A DNA stretch of 64,000 bases from JAHDHW01 sp963793295. Its GTDB lineage: Bacteria; Bacteroidota; Bacteroidia; Chitinophagales; Saprospiraceae. The notes beneath the pieces are model-generated. The model was not told the origin of the DNA and did not search any database. It was given only the letters and a program-made list of their open reading frames with translations. A program made the translations under genes and the position numbers. Below are positions 36,235-44,755 of this stretch, piece after piece. Location of the stretch: contig CAWBZX010000013.1 of NCBI GenBank assembly GCA_963793295.1, forward strand, positions 372,001-436,000. The letters run 5' to 3'. The stretch's first letter is position 1. The number at the start of each line of letters is the position of its first letter.

Positions 36235-36242
36235 TATTTTTG
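36235..36242 (+). promoter_or_regulatory. Possible -7 box for the alkyltransferase-like gene
   Basis: TATTTTTG matches TAnnTTTG fully, 27 bases before the ATG. A TTTG lies upstream but only 13 bases away, so the promoter is incomplete by the usual spacing. Confidence 0.33.
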
Positions 36243-36268
36243 GAAAATGTTAACCAAAATCTAAAGTA

Positions 36269-36601
36269 ATGAGCGAAAACAACTACTTCGAAGAGGTGTT
36301 TGAAGTGACCCGGCAGATTCCTTTTGGAAGAATTACAACATATGGAGCTATAGCGAATTATTTGTCATTGGGATCGGCAAGAATGGTTGGTTGGGCTTTA
36401 AATAAAAGTTTTTCCGGAGAGAATGTACCTGCGCACAGGGTTGTAAATCGAAAAGGAGAACTTTCCGGAAGAAACCATTTCCCTGCTCCTGGCCTCATGC
36501 AGGCGCTTTTAGAAAATGAAGGCATAAAAGTCAAAGAAAATGTTATTCAGGATTTTGATAAGCATTTTTGGGATCCGGCAGACGAATTTGGAGATTTATA
36601 A
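36269..36601 (+). CDS. Alkyltransferase-like (ATL) protein, MGMT family without the acceptor cysteine
   Basis: A 110-residue member of the O6-methylguanine methyltransferase DNA-binding family. IPFGRITTYGAIANYL (near 17) and GSARMVGWALNKSF (near 36) are the DNA-binding helices. The active-site PCHR is replaced by PAHRVVNRKGELSG (near 55), so it cannot accept an alkyl group. ATL proteins bind alkylated guanine and pass the damage to nucleotide excision repair; uvrB is present at 9-11 kb in this window. The gene is complete and divergent from the TrpF-like gene. Confidence 0.9.
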   Translation: MSENNYFEEVFEVTRQIPFGRITTYGAIANYLSLGSARMVGWALNKSFSGENVPAHRVVNRKGELSGRNHFPAPGLMQALLENEGIKVKENVIQDFDKHFWDPADEFGDL

Positions 36602-36616
36602 ATACAATTTTTTAAA

Positions 36617-37045
36617 ATGAACAAAAAACAAATTATTCTTTCCATTCTTCTTTTTCTTTCTTTCAAACTAATGGCCCAGTCTCCGGCTGGAGTTTGGAAA
36701 ACGATTGATGATGACACTGGAGAAGCAAAATCACATGTTGAAATTTATGAGCAAAGTGGGGAGTATTTCGGAAAAGTTGTAAAGTTGTTGAAATCGGATC
36801 CAGATACCATATGCGATGAATGCACTGGAGAGAAAAAAAATAAACGGGTGCTCGGTATGACAATTCTTGAATCACTTCAACCTACCGGAGATTATTGGAG
36901 CAAAGGGATAATTATGGATCCTGAAAACGGGAAAGAATATGGTTGTAGTATTTGGTTTGAAGATGGTAAAGCCGAGGAATTAAAAGTGAGAGGAAAGCAC
37001 TGGACGGGGCTTTACCGGACACAAACCTGGTATCGTATCAAGTAG
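36617..37045 (+). CDS. Secreted DUF2147 protein
   Basis: A 142-residue exported protein. The signal peptide (residues 1-20, ending KLMAQ) is followed by the DUF2147 domain: PAGVWKTIDDDTGEAKSHV at the start, YFGKVVKLL, CDECTGEKKNKRVLGM with a CX2C pair, and LKVRGKHWTGLYRTQTWYR at the end. The domain forms a small beta barrel in the periplasm; its role is not known. The gene is 15 bases after the ATL gene and probably co-transcribed. Confidence 0.85.
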   Translation: MNKKQIILSILLFLSFKLMAQSPAGVWKTIDDDTGEAKSHVEIYEQSGEYFGKVVKLLKSDPDTICDECTGEKKNKRVLGMTILESLQPTGDYWSKGIIMDPENGKEYGCSIWFEDGKAEELKVRGKHWTGLYRTQTWYRIK

Positions 37046-37237
37046 ACATATGTTTTTATTTCGTATAATTTTGATTAAATAAACTAAGTGGTTGAAATAG
37101 AACTGGAAAGCATTAAGGTCAAGTTAACGGGTTCTTAAAAAAAAGTTAAGAGAAACACAATATTTATGTTTATAAGTGTGTTTTATTCGTGAACTTTTGA
37201 ATCAGAAAATTTATTTATTCACCTTAAAAAAACTTAG

Positions 37238-37474
37238 ATGGATCAAAAATTTACAAAAAATCATTTAATTAGATTTATTTACAAGGAAACCACAGTTGCT
37301 GAAACTATGGCGATCGATGAAGCTCTGAATGAAGATTTTGAGTTGTTGGAAAAATATCACGAATTACTTCAAGGCTACCATCAGTTGCCCCAAGTGAAAT
37401 TTAATCCGGCTGAATCTTCAATCCAGCAGATTCTCCGCCACAGCAAGCAGACTACAGTGGAACCACAGCACTAA
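37238..37474 (+). CDS. Small conserved-type acidic protein, unknown function
   Basis: A 78-residue protein with no signal peptide: MDQKFTKNHLIRFIYKETT followed by a helical acidic stretch (ETMAIDEALNEDFELLEKYH) and a Q-rich tail. Small proteins with an N-terminal NxLIRFIYxETTxxE pattern recur in Bacteroidota, to my memory without assigned function. The helical N-terminus resembles the first helix of anti-sigma factors, which is only a hint. It is flanked by long gaps and ends at its own strong terminator, so it is expressed as a single gene. Confidence 0.7.
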   Translation: MDQKFTKNHLIRFIYKETTVAETMAIDEALNEDFELLEKYHELLQGYHQLPQVKFNPAESSIQQILRHSKQTTVEPQH

Positions 37475-37490
37475 TGTAGTGCAAAGCTTT

Positions 37491-37531
37491 AAAGCCCTTA
37501 ATGGTCAAACGGATACCATTAAGGGCTTTTT
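37491..37531 (+). terminator. Terminator of the small acidic protein gene
   Basis: Perfect 15-base-pair stem (AAAGCCCTTAATGGT with its complement), 9-base loop and T-rich end, 17 bases after the stop codon. Confidence 0.85.
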
Positions 37532-37734
37532 ATTTGAAGTTGTCCAAAGCTCTGCTATAATTGAGTGAGAAAACTTTGGATTACTTCTTTGCGAAACCTC
37601 AAAGAAGTACTAACTTGTACAATCATTTCATTCAGAGAAAAGCCAACAAATTTTTTAAAAAAGAATTTAAATTTGTTTTTTAAAAACAAAAAGTTTATTT
37701 TTACTTTGAATTTAAATTTTTTGTTGAAATAACT

Positions 37735-37765
37735 GTCGTGCTTTGTGATTTTAGTATAGCACGAC
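37735..37765 (+). promoter_or_regulatory. Inverted repeat in the recA leader
   Basis: GTCGTGCT (37735-37742) and AGCACGAC (37758-37765) form a perfect 8-base-pair inverted repeat with a 15-base gap, 28 bases before the recA ATG. It has no T run, so it is not a terminator. It may be an operator dyad or an RNA hairpin affecting recA expression. Confidence 0.35.
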
Positions 37766-37792
37766 TTCTGTAAACCGCTAAAATTTTAAGAA

Positions 37793-38857
37793 ATGTCAAA
37801 AGATAAAGACGCAAAACAGAGAGCACTCCAACTAGCAGTCTCTAGCCTTGAAAAAACATATGGCAAAGGTATCGTGATGAAGTTGGGTGATAAACAAGTA
37901 GTAGATGTTGATGCTATTTCAACAGGTTCCTTAGGGCTTGATATTGCACTCGGAGTTAATGGACTCCCAAAAGGTAGAGTTGTAGAAATATATGGTCCGG
38001 AATCTTCCGGTAAAACGACATTGGCAATTCATGCAATTGCAGAATGTCAAAAACAAGGCGGTATAGCAGCCTTTATTGATGCAGAACATGCTTTTGATAG
38101 ATCTTACGCTGAAGCTTTGGGTGTTGATACAGAAAATCTGTTGATTTCCCAACCAGATAATGGTGAACAAGCTTTAGAAATTGCGGAAAATTTGATTCGT
38201 TCAAGCGCTATTGATATTATTGTCATTGATTCTGTTGCTGCACTTGTACCACGAAGTGAAATTGAAGGTGAAATGGGAGACTCTAAAATGGGGCTACATG
38301 CCAGATTGATGTCTCAGGCAATGCGAAAACTTACAGGTTCAATTGGAAGAACAGGTTGCTGCTGCATTTTTATCAACCAATTACGTGAGAAAATTGGGGT
38401 TATGTTTGGTAATCCTGAAACAACAACTGGTGGTAATGCATTAAAATTTTATGCTTCAGTTCGTCTTGATATCCGGAAATCCGGATCTGCAATAAAAGAT
38501 AAAGAGGGAAATGTAGTTGGGAACCATGTGAAAGTGAAAGTAGTAAAAAACAAACTTGCACCACCTTTCAGAGTAGCGATGTTCGATATTACTTTTGGTA
38601 TAGGTATTTCTAAAAGTGGTGAAATTGTTGACTTAGGTGTAGACCACGATATCATTGAAAAATCTGGCGCTTGGTATAGTTATGATGGTGCTAAGATCGC
38701 TCAAGGTCGAGAAGCAGCGAAACAGTTTTTCGAAGATAATCCTGAAGTTGCTTTAGAAGTTGAAAACAAAATTAAAGCAGCCATCTTGGGAAATGGAAAA
38801 GCAGCAACAACTAAAAAGGAACCAGAGGCTATAGAAAACGGAAAACCTGAAAGTTAA
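37793..38857 (+). CDS. recA: Recombinase RecA
   Basis: ATP-dependent strand-exchange protein for homologous recombination and the damage response. Walker A is GPESSGKTT at residues 68-76. IIVIDSVAALVPRSEIEGEMG is Walker B and loop L1, and NQLREKIGVMFGNPETTTGG is the L2 region. At 354 residues with a charged, glutamate-rich tail (KKEPEAIENGKPES) it is full length and has no intein. It is a single gene with a leader hairpin upstream and a terminator downstream. No lexA is in the window. Confidence 0.98.
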   Translation: MSKDKDAKQRALQLAVSSLEKTYGKGIVMKLGDKQVVDVDAISTGSLGLDIALGVNGLPKGRVVEIYGPESSGKTTLAIHAIAECQKQGGIAAFIDAEHAFDRSYAEALGVDTENLLISQPDNGEQALEIAENLIRSSAIDIIVIDSVAALVPRSEIEGEMGDSKMGLHARLMSQAMRKLTGSIGRTGCCCIFINQLREKIGVMFGNPETTTGGNALKFYASVRLDIRKSGSAIKDKEGNVVGNHVKVKVVKNKLAPPFRVAMFDITFGIGISKSGEIVDLGVDHDIIEKSGAWYSYDGAKIAQGREAAKQFFEDNPEVALEVENKIKAAILGNGKAATTKKEPEAIENGKPES

Positions 38858-38876
38858 TTTGAATTGAAGATCGATT

Positions 38877-38914
38877 AAAAAAGCCTCTTTCAAATTTTTG
38901 AGAGAGGCTTTTTT
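38877..38914. terminator. Terminator between recA and gldD
   Basis: 12-base-pair stem (AAAAAAGCCTCT with its complement) 19 bases after the recA stop, with A and T runs at both ends. It can also terminate the convergent gldD transcript. Confidence 0.85.
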
Positions 38915-38931
38915 ATGTTTTGACCATAGAA

Positions 38932-39528
38932 CTATTGCCATTCAAATGTATTGATCATATGCATAATGTCTGTTTTTACAAAGTCGATTACGGGTTTTAA
39001 GGAATCAGGCCTTGTTTGTGTATTGAAATACAAAGCTCCCCTGAGAAAATGAGCCGTAGTATCTGAAAGGTAAAACTGAAAAGGCGAAGCGACAGGTCCT
39101 TCGATATTAAAAACGATTCCTCCTACTCCATTTGGCTTTTTAATCACTAAATCATCAATATAATTTGCTTTGAGATTATGTTTATTAGCCATAGTAAAAG
39201 CATCATTTGTCAGTTTGTCAAAGCTGTTTTTTTTATCAATTGGATAATAACTACAATGAATACGAGCGTCAAACTGAGGAATGAAGACATCAAACCAACA
39301 TGGATGAATAGGGTTTTCATCAAAAAACATAGTGTCTTGTTGTATAATAGAATACTCCGGTCGTTCAAAAGTAAAATCACAATAATCAGTCTTAAAAGAG
39401 ATATAATTCTTTTCAGGGAAATTTACTTTTGGAAAACCTCTCGGTTTTGGACTGTAAATAACATCTTCACAAGCTTGAAAAAGAAAACACGAACAAAGTA
39501 GAAGAGATAAAAATGTTTTTGAAGTCAT
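38932..39528 (-). CDS. gldD: Gliding motility lipoprotein GldD
   Basis: Lipoprotein required for gliding motility and T9SS function in Flavobacterium. The mature protein starts at the lipobox (FLFQACED) and has the GldD landmarks YSPKPRGFPKVNFPEK near the N-terminus, IHPCWFDVFIPQFDARIHCS, GVGGIVFNIEGPVASPFQFY and TAHFLRGALYFNTQTRPDSL. I chose ATG 39528 (MTSKTFLSLLLCSCF, 198 residues). A GTG at 39555 would add nine residues and overlap the gldE stop. gldE lies directly upstream, 19 bases away; this pairing is conserved. Confidence 0.93.
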   Translation of the reverse strand: MTSKTFLSLLLCSCFLFQACEDVIYSPKPRGFPKVNFPEKNYISFKTDYCDFTFERPEYSIIQQDTMFFDENPIHPCWFDVFIPQFDARIHCSYYPIDKKNSFDKLTNDAFTMANKHNLKANYIDDLVIKKPNGVGGIVFNIEGPVASPFQFYLSDTTAHFLRGALYFNTQTRPDSLKPVIDFVKTDIMHMINTFEWQ

Positions 39529-39547
39529 AGAAAAGTATATGAATATA

Positions 39548-40960
39548 TTATTCACTAGGAAGCGTAATTAAAACTTGTTTGATTCGTCGGTTATCGACTG
39601 AAACGATTTTAAAATGAAAATCATTGTAACTGATCTCAGATTCCACTTTAGGAATATGGCCAACGATTTCTAAAAATAAGCCGGCAACGGAATCTGCATC
39701 TCCTTTCACTTCATCAAAAGTACTGGTGTCCACTCCGATTACCCTACAAACATCATTAAGCAAAGTTTTCCCTTCAAACAGATAATTAGAATCATCAATT
39801 TTCTTAAATTCCAATTCGACCTCATCATCAAACTCTTCCTTTATTTCGCCAATAACTTCTTCCATGATATCTTCTAAAGTTATGATACCGGAACTTCCAC
39901 CATATTCATCAACAACGATAGCGATATGAAGTCTTTCTTTCTGAAAATCACGTAATAGATCATCAATTTTTTTAGCTTCCGGGACATACATAACATGAGT
40001 ACGTATCAGAGCTTGCCATTCAAAAGTAGCATCATTATGAAGGTGACCGAGTAAATCTTTTGCATAAAGTAATCCTGTGATACTGTCAAAATCTTCGTCA
40101 TAAACAGGGATTCTTGAAAAACCGGATTTTTTTACAACATCAAGTAGCTCTTTAAAATTGATCCGAAAATCTACAGCTACAACATCCACCCTTGGTCTCA
40201 TTACTTGTTTTACAGATATATCACCAAAGTTGACAATTCCCTTTAAAATATCAATTTCATGCTCCGCATGTTTATCATTTCTAACAGTAAGCTCAATTGC
40301 CTGGCCAATATCTTCCCGGCGAGAAGAACTCCCATTATTTGTTTTCCTAACCAGTCTTTTTTCGATAATATTTGTTCCATTTACTAACAATTGACTTATT
40401 GGTTGGAATAAACGAAATAAGAAAAGAAGTGTACCTGACATAAATTTTGCCAACCGAACATTATTTAGTTTAGCATAAATTTTAGGAGCAACCTCTCCAA
40501 ATAATACCAATAAAAAGGTGACCCCTACGATTGTAAATAAAAAATTAATTACGCTTGATAACAAATCAATGGATAAGCCTATTCCAGTAAAACTAATAAT
40601 TTGTTCTGACCAAATATTCGTCAAATCCTGTGAGATGAGGCTGTCAAGAATAAATTGGGATAGAATAACAATAGCAATGTTGATAAAATTATTGGCGATG
40701 AGAATAGTCGCTAATAACTTACGAGGAGTTTCTTTTAAAAGCAGAATTCTTTGTGTGACTAAAGAGTTTTCTTGAGTAATTCTCTCGAGGTCATTTATTG
40801 AAAGAGAAAAAAAGGCAACCTCAGAACTCGAAATTAAAGCGGAGCAACCAAGCAAAAGAATAACTAAAAAAATAGAAAACAGAAGCCCGGATGGAGCAAC
40901 TACAAGTGGTACAAAAAGAAATAAAAGTTGAAAATAATAATTATCGGGTTCAGATTCCAA
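39548..40960 (-). CDS. gldE: Gliding motility protein GldE (CNNM/CorC-type, CBS domains)
   Basis: Integral membrane protein with a DUF21 (CNNM) domain of several membrane segments (about 15-190), a CBS pair (about 215-340, starting VMRPRVDVVAVD) and a C-terminal CorC/HlyC domain (about 375-465, YLFEGKTLLNDVCRVIG). This is the layout of magnesium/cobalt efflux-type proteins. Its position between ssb and gldD identifies it as GldE, which supports gliding together with GldD. The start is TTG at 40960, giving the N-terminus MESEPDNYYF; no ATG occurs before the first membrane segment. Confidence 0.92.
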   Translation of the reverse strand: MESEPDNYYFQLLFLFVPLVVAPSGLLFSIFLVILLLGCSALISSSEVAFFSLSINDLERITQENSLVTQRILLLKETPRKLLATILIANNFINIAIVILSQFILDSLISQDLTNIWSEQIISFTGIGLSIDLLSSVINFLFTIVGVTFLLVLFGEVAPKIYAKLNNVRLAKFMSGTLLFLFRLFQPISQLLVNGTNIIEKRLVRKTNNGSSSRREDIGQAIELTVRNDKHAEHEIDILKGIVNFGDISVKQVMRPRVDVVAVDFRINFKELLDVVKKSGFSRIPVYDEDFDSITGLLYAKDLLGHLHNDATFEWQALIRTHVMYVPEAKKIDDLLRDFQKERLHIAIVVDEYGGSSGIITLEDIMEEVIGEIKEEFDDEVELEFKKIDDSNYLFEGKTLLNDVCRVIGVDTSTFDEVKGDADSVAGLFLEIVGHIPKVESEISYNDFHFKIVSVDNRRIKQVLITLPSE

Positions 40961-41052
40961 ATTAGGGATAATATTAGATAATAATAATTACAAACGAAAG
41001 CATATTACAAGAGTTTCAAATTTTTTAATAACAAGCTTTCGGTTGCGTTATC

Positions 41053-41499
41053 TTAAAATGGAAGATCATCATCTGCGTCATTGCCACTATTTTCTGAAGC
41101 AGGAGCTGATTTGGTTGAAACAACAGCAGGTTCTTCTGTTGGCATATTTTGAGAAAAACCACTTCCTGAGCCTTCCTTACGCTCAAGTAACTTCATGTTA
41201 TTTGCGACAACCTCTGTTGTATAACGATCATTGCCATCTTTGTCCTGGTATTTCCTATGCGTTAACTTACCTTCAATAAAAACAAGTTTTCCTTTTGCCA
41301 AATCCCGTTCAGCACGTTCAGCCAAATGCCGCCAAACCACCACATCATGCCACTCAGTTTGAGTTTGCCACTCTCCGGCTTTATCTTTATAACTTTCATT
41401 GGTCGCAACAGAAAATTTTGCAACAACAGCTCCGTTTTCTAGCCTTCTAACTTCAGGATCGCGGCCTAAATTTCCAATTAATATTACTTTGTTAATCAT
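41053..41499 (-). CDS. ssb: Single-stranded DNA-binding protein
   Basis: OB-fold protein that coats single-stranded DNA in replication and repair. MINKVILIGNLGRDPEVR is the conserved N-terminus. TEWHDVVVWRHLAERAERDLAKG and GKLTHRKYQDKDGNDRY complete the OB fold (about 1-105). A flexible linker leads to the acidic tip DDDLPF, the docking peptide for partner proteins. At 148 residues it is complete. It sits between mutY and gldE, the usual Bacteroidota neighbourhood. Confidence 0.96.
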   Translation of the reverse strand: MINKVILIGNLGRDPEVRRLENGAVVAKFSVATNESYKDKAGEWQTQTEWHDVVVWRHLAERAERDLAKGKLVFIEGKLTHRKYQDKDGNDRYTTEVVANNMKLLERKEGSGSGFSQNMPTEEPAVVSTKSAPASENSGNDADDDLPF

Positions 41500-41600
41500 T
41501 TTCTATTTTTTCAATGATGAAGAAAGGTTTTAAATCCATAGTCTCAATATTCTGCAAAACTGCCTAAAAAAATTGATAAATTTGTTAAAATCGATCAGTT

Positions 41601-42677
41601 TTAAGCGATTTCTAAATATAACGATTTATCCTTTAAATACCAATCAATATTTTTTGAGAATGCAAATTTTTTAAGTTCATTTCTGGATACTATTTTAAAA
41701 GCTTCATTTTTTGTAAAAAAAATCTTTTTGACTTCAAGTTCAAAAAATTGAGAGATAATTTTTTGATGTGTTAAATTTTGTTGAAAGGGTTTTGAGCTAC
41801 GTAAAAGCTGAAAATCATCACTCAATAGCATTTGAAAAAATGAATTTTGGCGCAGTTCTTCTAAAGTAACCAAATTATCAGATTCAATAACCGGAAATTC
41901 ATATAAGTTTTGCCAAATATCTTTTTGTGTTCTCTTGCTGATAATAACTTGGTTCTTAATATTTATTACCAAATAATTAAAGAAGCGCGTTTTCCTTTCT
42001 CCTTTTTTCGATTTTACTGGAAAAAAATCAACCTTATTATTAGCGATAGCGTAACAATGATGACTAAAAGGACAATCATTACATGAAGGTAATTTAGGGC
42101 TACATTGGGTTGCGCCAAAATCTATGATAGCCTGATTATATTTGGCGGGTAAATTTTTATCTAAAAGCTCATGAGCAAGCAAATCAAATTTTTTCTTACC
42201 AGAACTACTATCAATGGCATCTTCTATTCCGAAGACCCGGGATAAAACACGATAGACATTTCCGTCAACAACAGCATGTGGCAAATCAAAGGCAAAAGAT
42301 GCTATGGCAGAAGCAGTATAGGGTCCAACTCCCTTTAGCATCAAAAGATCTTTATAAGTTGTGGGGAAAACACCGTTTAAAATTTTAGCAATAAACTTTG
42401 CTGAACTATGCAAGTTTCTCGCGCGTGAATAATACCCAAGACCTTCCCAAAGCTTCATGACCTCATCTTCTGGTGCTTCTGCCAACGACTTTACCGTCGG
42501 GTATTTATTTTTAAATCGATTAAAATACGGTAGGCCCTGTTCAACACGAGTTTGTTGGAGAATAACTTCTGAGAGCCAAATTAGATAAGGGTTTTTTTCG
42601 GCTTTCCATGGCATTGGCCTTTTTTCAGGATCATACCATTTCATTAATATTTTGGAAAAAAAAGAGTTAGAATTCAT
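41601..42677 (-). CDS. mutY: A/G-specific adenine glycosylase MutY
   Basis: Base-excision repair enzyme that removes adenine mispaired with 8-oxoguanine. MKWYDPEKRPMPW, EVILQQTRVEQGLPYF, the helix-hairpin-helix LKGVGPYTASAIASFAF and HAVVDGNVYRVLSR (catalytic Asp) are all present. A 4Fe-4S cluster motif follows (CSPKLPSCNDCPFSHHC). A C-terminal NUDIX-like 8-oxoG-recognition domain spans about 220-358. I chose ATG 42677 (MNSNSFF, 358 residues), because the longer reading from TTG 42710 begins inside the terminator hairpin of the upstream sigma factor gene. Confidence 0.95.
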   Translation of the reverse strand: MNSNSFFSKILMKWYDPEKRPMPWKAEKNPYLIWLSEVILQQTRVEQGLPYFNRFKNKYPTVKSLAEAPEDEVMKLWEGLGYYSRARNLHSSAKFIAKILNGVFPTTYKDLLMLKGVGPYTASAIASFAFDLPHAVVDGNVYRVLSRVFGIEDAIDSSSGKKKFDLLAHELLDKNLPAKYNQAIIDFGATQCSPKLPSCNDCPFSHHCYAIANNKVDFFPVKSKKGERKTRFFNYLVINIKNQVIISKRTQKDIWQNLYEFPVIESDNLVTLEELRQNSFFQMLLSDDFQLLRSSKPFQQNLTHQKIISQFFELEVKKIFFTKNEAFKIVSRNELKKFAFSKNIDWYLKDKSLYLEIA

Positions 42678-42693
42678 TAGACAAATTGTATAA

Positions 42694-42735
42694 AAAAATA
42701 CCGGCGACAAATTTACATCTGTCGCCGGTATTTTT
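42694..42735 (-). terminator. Terminator of the ECF sigma factor gene
   Basis: Perfect 16-base-pair stem (ATACCGGCGACA with its complement), 10-base loop and flanking A/T runs, 17 bases after the sigma factor stop on the minus strand. It lies just before mutY. Confidence 0.87.
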
Positions 42736-42752
42736 AAATAATAAAAAGAATA

Positions 42753-43301
42753 TTAACTTCTTTTTTGTTTTACTTGATTTCGAAGTTCATCCAGATTATC
42801 ATAACGTTTGCTTATTAAATCTTTTAATTCCTTTCGGGCAAAGAAAATCCGGCTCTTAACGGTACCAAGAGGAAGATCAAGGTGATCCGCAATCTCCTGA
42901 TACTTGAACCCTTGATAATGCATTAAAAAAGGGATTTTTACATTATCCTCCAATTCTTCGACCATTCCATTGATTTCTTTCATCATTATATTTGACTCGG
43001 CTCCATTAGCAATTAAGCTTTTGCCAGAGTTTATATAAAATAAATTATCAGTAGAATCCATGATGGTATTGGCCTTCACTTTTTTTCGATAATTATTAAT
43101 GAAGATGTTTTTCATTATTGTAAAAAGCCACGCTTTTAGGTTAGTACCAGCACGAAATTTATCGCGATTGGTCATTGCACGAAACGCAGTTTCCTGAAAC
43201 AAATCTTTTGCATCCTCAACATTCTTGGTGAGATTGTATGCAAAAGCATGTAACAAAGTAGACATATTATTAAACTGACGATCAAATTCAATTGTTGACA
43301 T
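42753..43301 (-). CDS. ECF-type RNA polymerase sigma factor
   Basis: A 182-residue sigma-70 family protein of the extracytoplasmic-function class. Region 2 holds NVEDAKDLFQETAFRA and LKAWLFTIMKNIFINNYRKK (core binding and -10 melting). Region 4 holds IPFLMHYQGFKYQEIADHLD and LPLGTVKSRIFFARKEL (helix-turn-helix for the -35 element). No anti-sigma gene is adjacent, so its regulation differs from the usual sigma/anti-sigma pair. It has its own promoter and terminator and is transcribed as a single gene. Confidence 0.93.
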   Translation of the reverse strand: MSTIEFDRQFNNMSTLLHAFAYNLTKNVEDAKDLFQETAFRAMTNRDKFRAGTNLKAWLFTIMKNIFINNYRKKVKANTIMDSTDNLFYINSGKSLIANGAESNIMMKEINGMVEELEDNVKIPFLMHYQGFKYQEIADHLDLPLGTVKSRIFFARKELKDLISKRYDNLDELRNQVKQKRS

Positions 43302-43635
43302 TATTCCAAGGTTTATATAAGTGATATGATTTTTTTGTTTAACCTAAAGATACTAAAAAGTTAAACAAAAACAAATTTTATATTAAACGTTTTATAGTCT
43401 TCGAATAGTATTAAAAGAAATTAAAATTAAAAAATTAAACATAACTTATTGATTTACAGTACTATGAAATTAAATATTTTAATTTTTTAAAAGTATTTAA
43501 CTTTCAGAAAAAAATGAAAAATAAGTCAAGCCAAAGACATATTAATGAATAAAAAAATGGATGAAGCCAGAAAAATTAAATAAATGATTTGCTTGTCAGA
43601 AATGAAAACCGGGAAAGAGTTGAATCAGAGGCAAC
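43302..43635. other. Gene-free region between the lptF/G-type gene and the sigma factor gene
   Basis: About 330 AT-rich bases between two leftward genes. It contains the sigma factor promoter (43345-43375). I see no clear hairpin terminator and no coding sequence in the rest. Confidence 0.5.
43345..43375 (-). promoter_or_regulatory. Promoter of the ECF sigma factor gene
   Basis: On the minus strand: TTTG (43375-43372), a 19-base spacer, TATCTTTA (43352-43345), one mismatch from TAnnTTTG. This gives a leader of about 37 bases. It has the housekeeping layout, so the gene need not be autoregulated. Confidence 0.5.
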
Positions 43636-44724
43636 TTATTTTTGGGCGTTTTTAACAAGGATTAAAGCGATAATTCCGAATATAATATTCGGGATCCAGA
43701 CCCCCAAAATAGAAGGCAAACTTTCGTTGGTTGCAAATGTATTTGAGAATTTTGATAGAAAGATGTAGGAGGCTCCCAGACCTATGCCCATTGCTAGATG
43801 CAAGCCCATCCCCCCGCGCACCTTTCGCGCAGCAACAGCCATTCCAATGATTGTAAGAATAATGATGGACACCGGTTCGGAAGTACGTTTATGTAGCTGA
43901 ACTTCGTAGGACTTAGTATTTCCAGCACCACGCAACTTTTGATTGTTAATGAACGCCAATAATTCAGAAGTATTCATCATTTCTTTCTGATTAACAAATT
44001 CAACAAAATCTGCAGGAGTGATATTTAGTGTAGTATCCAGGTCATCTTTTTTATTTACTAAGAGGGTTTCGTTTACACCATCAAATGTTCGGATTTCATA
44101 GTTTTTCAAACGCCAATTATTGGGAGGTCCGAGCCATTTTGCAGAACGAGATTTTAGCATAAAAACAAGGTCATTACCATCGAATCGCTCAATTTGAATA
44201 TCACGGGCTATGGAGTCTTGCTTTCGATAATATTTTATATATGCCACCGTTTGAGGCTCGATAAACATATGAACATCACTGGTTTTTCCTTTATCATTAT
44301 GCTTCCAGATATAAGTATGCTGAAATTCATAATGAATCTTATTGCCAATAGGTATAAAATAATGATTTCCAACTAAATGTAATAAAGCTAAAAAACCTCC
44401 TGCCAGTAAATAGGGTAACATTAATCTTCTAAAACTGACTCCGGCATTAAAAATTGAAATGATTTCAGAATTATATGCAAGTCTAGAAGTAAAAAAAATA
44501 ACAGCAATCAAAGCATAAAGCGGAAAAAGAAGACCATTGATCCATAAAATCCAGTTTAAATAATAATCGAAAATAACTTCATGGAGAGTTATATCTTCTT
44601 CAATAAAATCCTCTACCCGATCACTAAAATCAATGATAATAGAAATCATTGTAAAGATGAGCAGTGTAAAGAAAAAAGTAGATAAGTACTTTTTAATGAT
44701 ATAGGTGTCTATTTTTTTAATCAT
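43636..44724 (-). CDS. LptF/LptG family permease (YjgP/YjgQ)
   Basis: Inner-membrane permease subunit of the LPS transport complex LptB2FG, which extracts LPS from the inner membrane. IDTYIIKKYLSTFFFTLLIF begins the first membrane helix, more helices follow to about residue 120, a periplasmic beta-jellyroll lies in the middle, and the last helices run to the C-terminus (VWIPNIIFGIIALILVK). I chose ATG 44724 (362 residues) over a TTG one codon upstream. Sequence alone does not separate LptF from LptG. It is last in the operon that starts with deoC, 31 bases after tgt. Confidence 0.9.
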   Translation of the reverse strand: MIKKIDTYIIKKYLSTFFFTLLIFTMISIIIDFSDRVEDFIEEDITLHEVIFDYYLNWILWINGLLFPLYALIAVIFFTSRLAYNSEIISIFNAGVSFRRLMLPYLLAGGFLALLHLVGNHYFIPIGNKIHYEFQHTYIWKHNDKGKTSDVHMFIEPQTVAYIKYYRKQDSIARDIQIERFDGNDLVFMLKSRSAKWLGPPNNWRLKNYEIRTFDGVNETLLVNKKDDLDTTLNITPADFVEFVNQKEMMNTSELLAFINNQKLRGAGNTKSYEVQLHKRTSEPVSIIILTIIGMAVAARKVRGGMGLHLAMGIGLGASYIFLSKFSNTFATNESLPSILGVWIPNIIFGIIALILVKNAQK

Positions 44725-44755
44725 CAAAGACCGGGTTCTGTTGACATTGATTCAA

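Larger units (their letters stand above)
37475..37792. other. Region between the small acidic protein gene and recA
   Basis: About 320 bases. It contains the terminator at 37491-37531, then an AT-rich recA leader with an inverted repeat at 37735-37765. A TTACTTTG box (37701-37708) could be the recA -7 element, but only TTTT lies at the matching -33 position. Confidence 0.5.
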
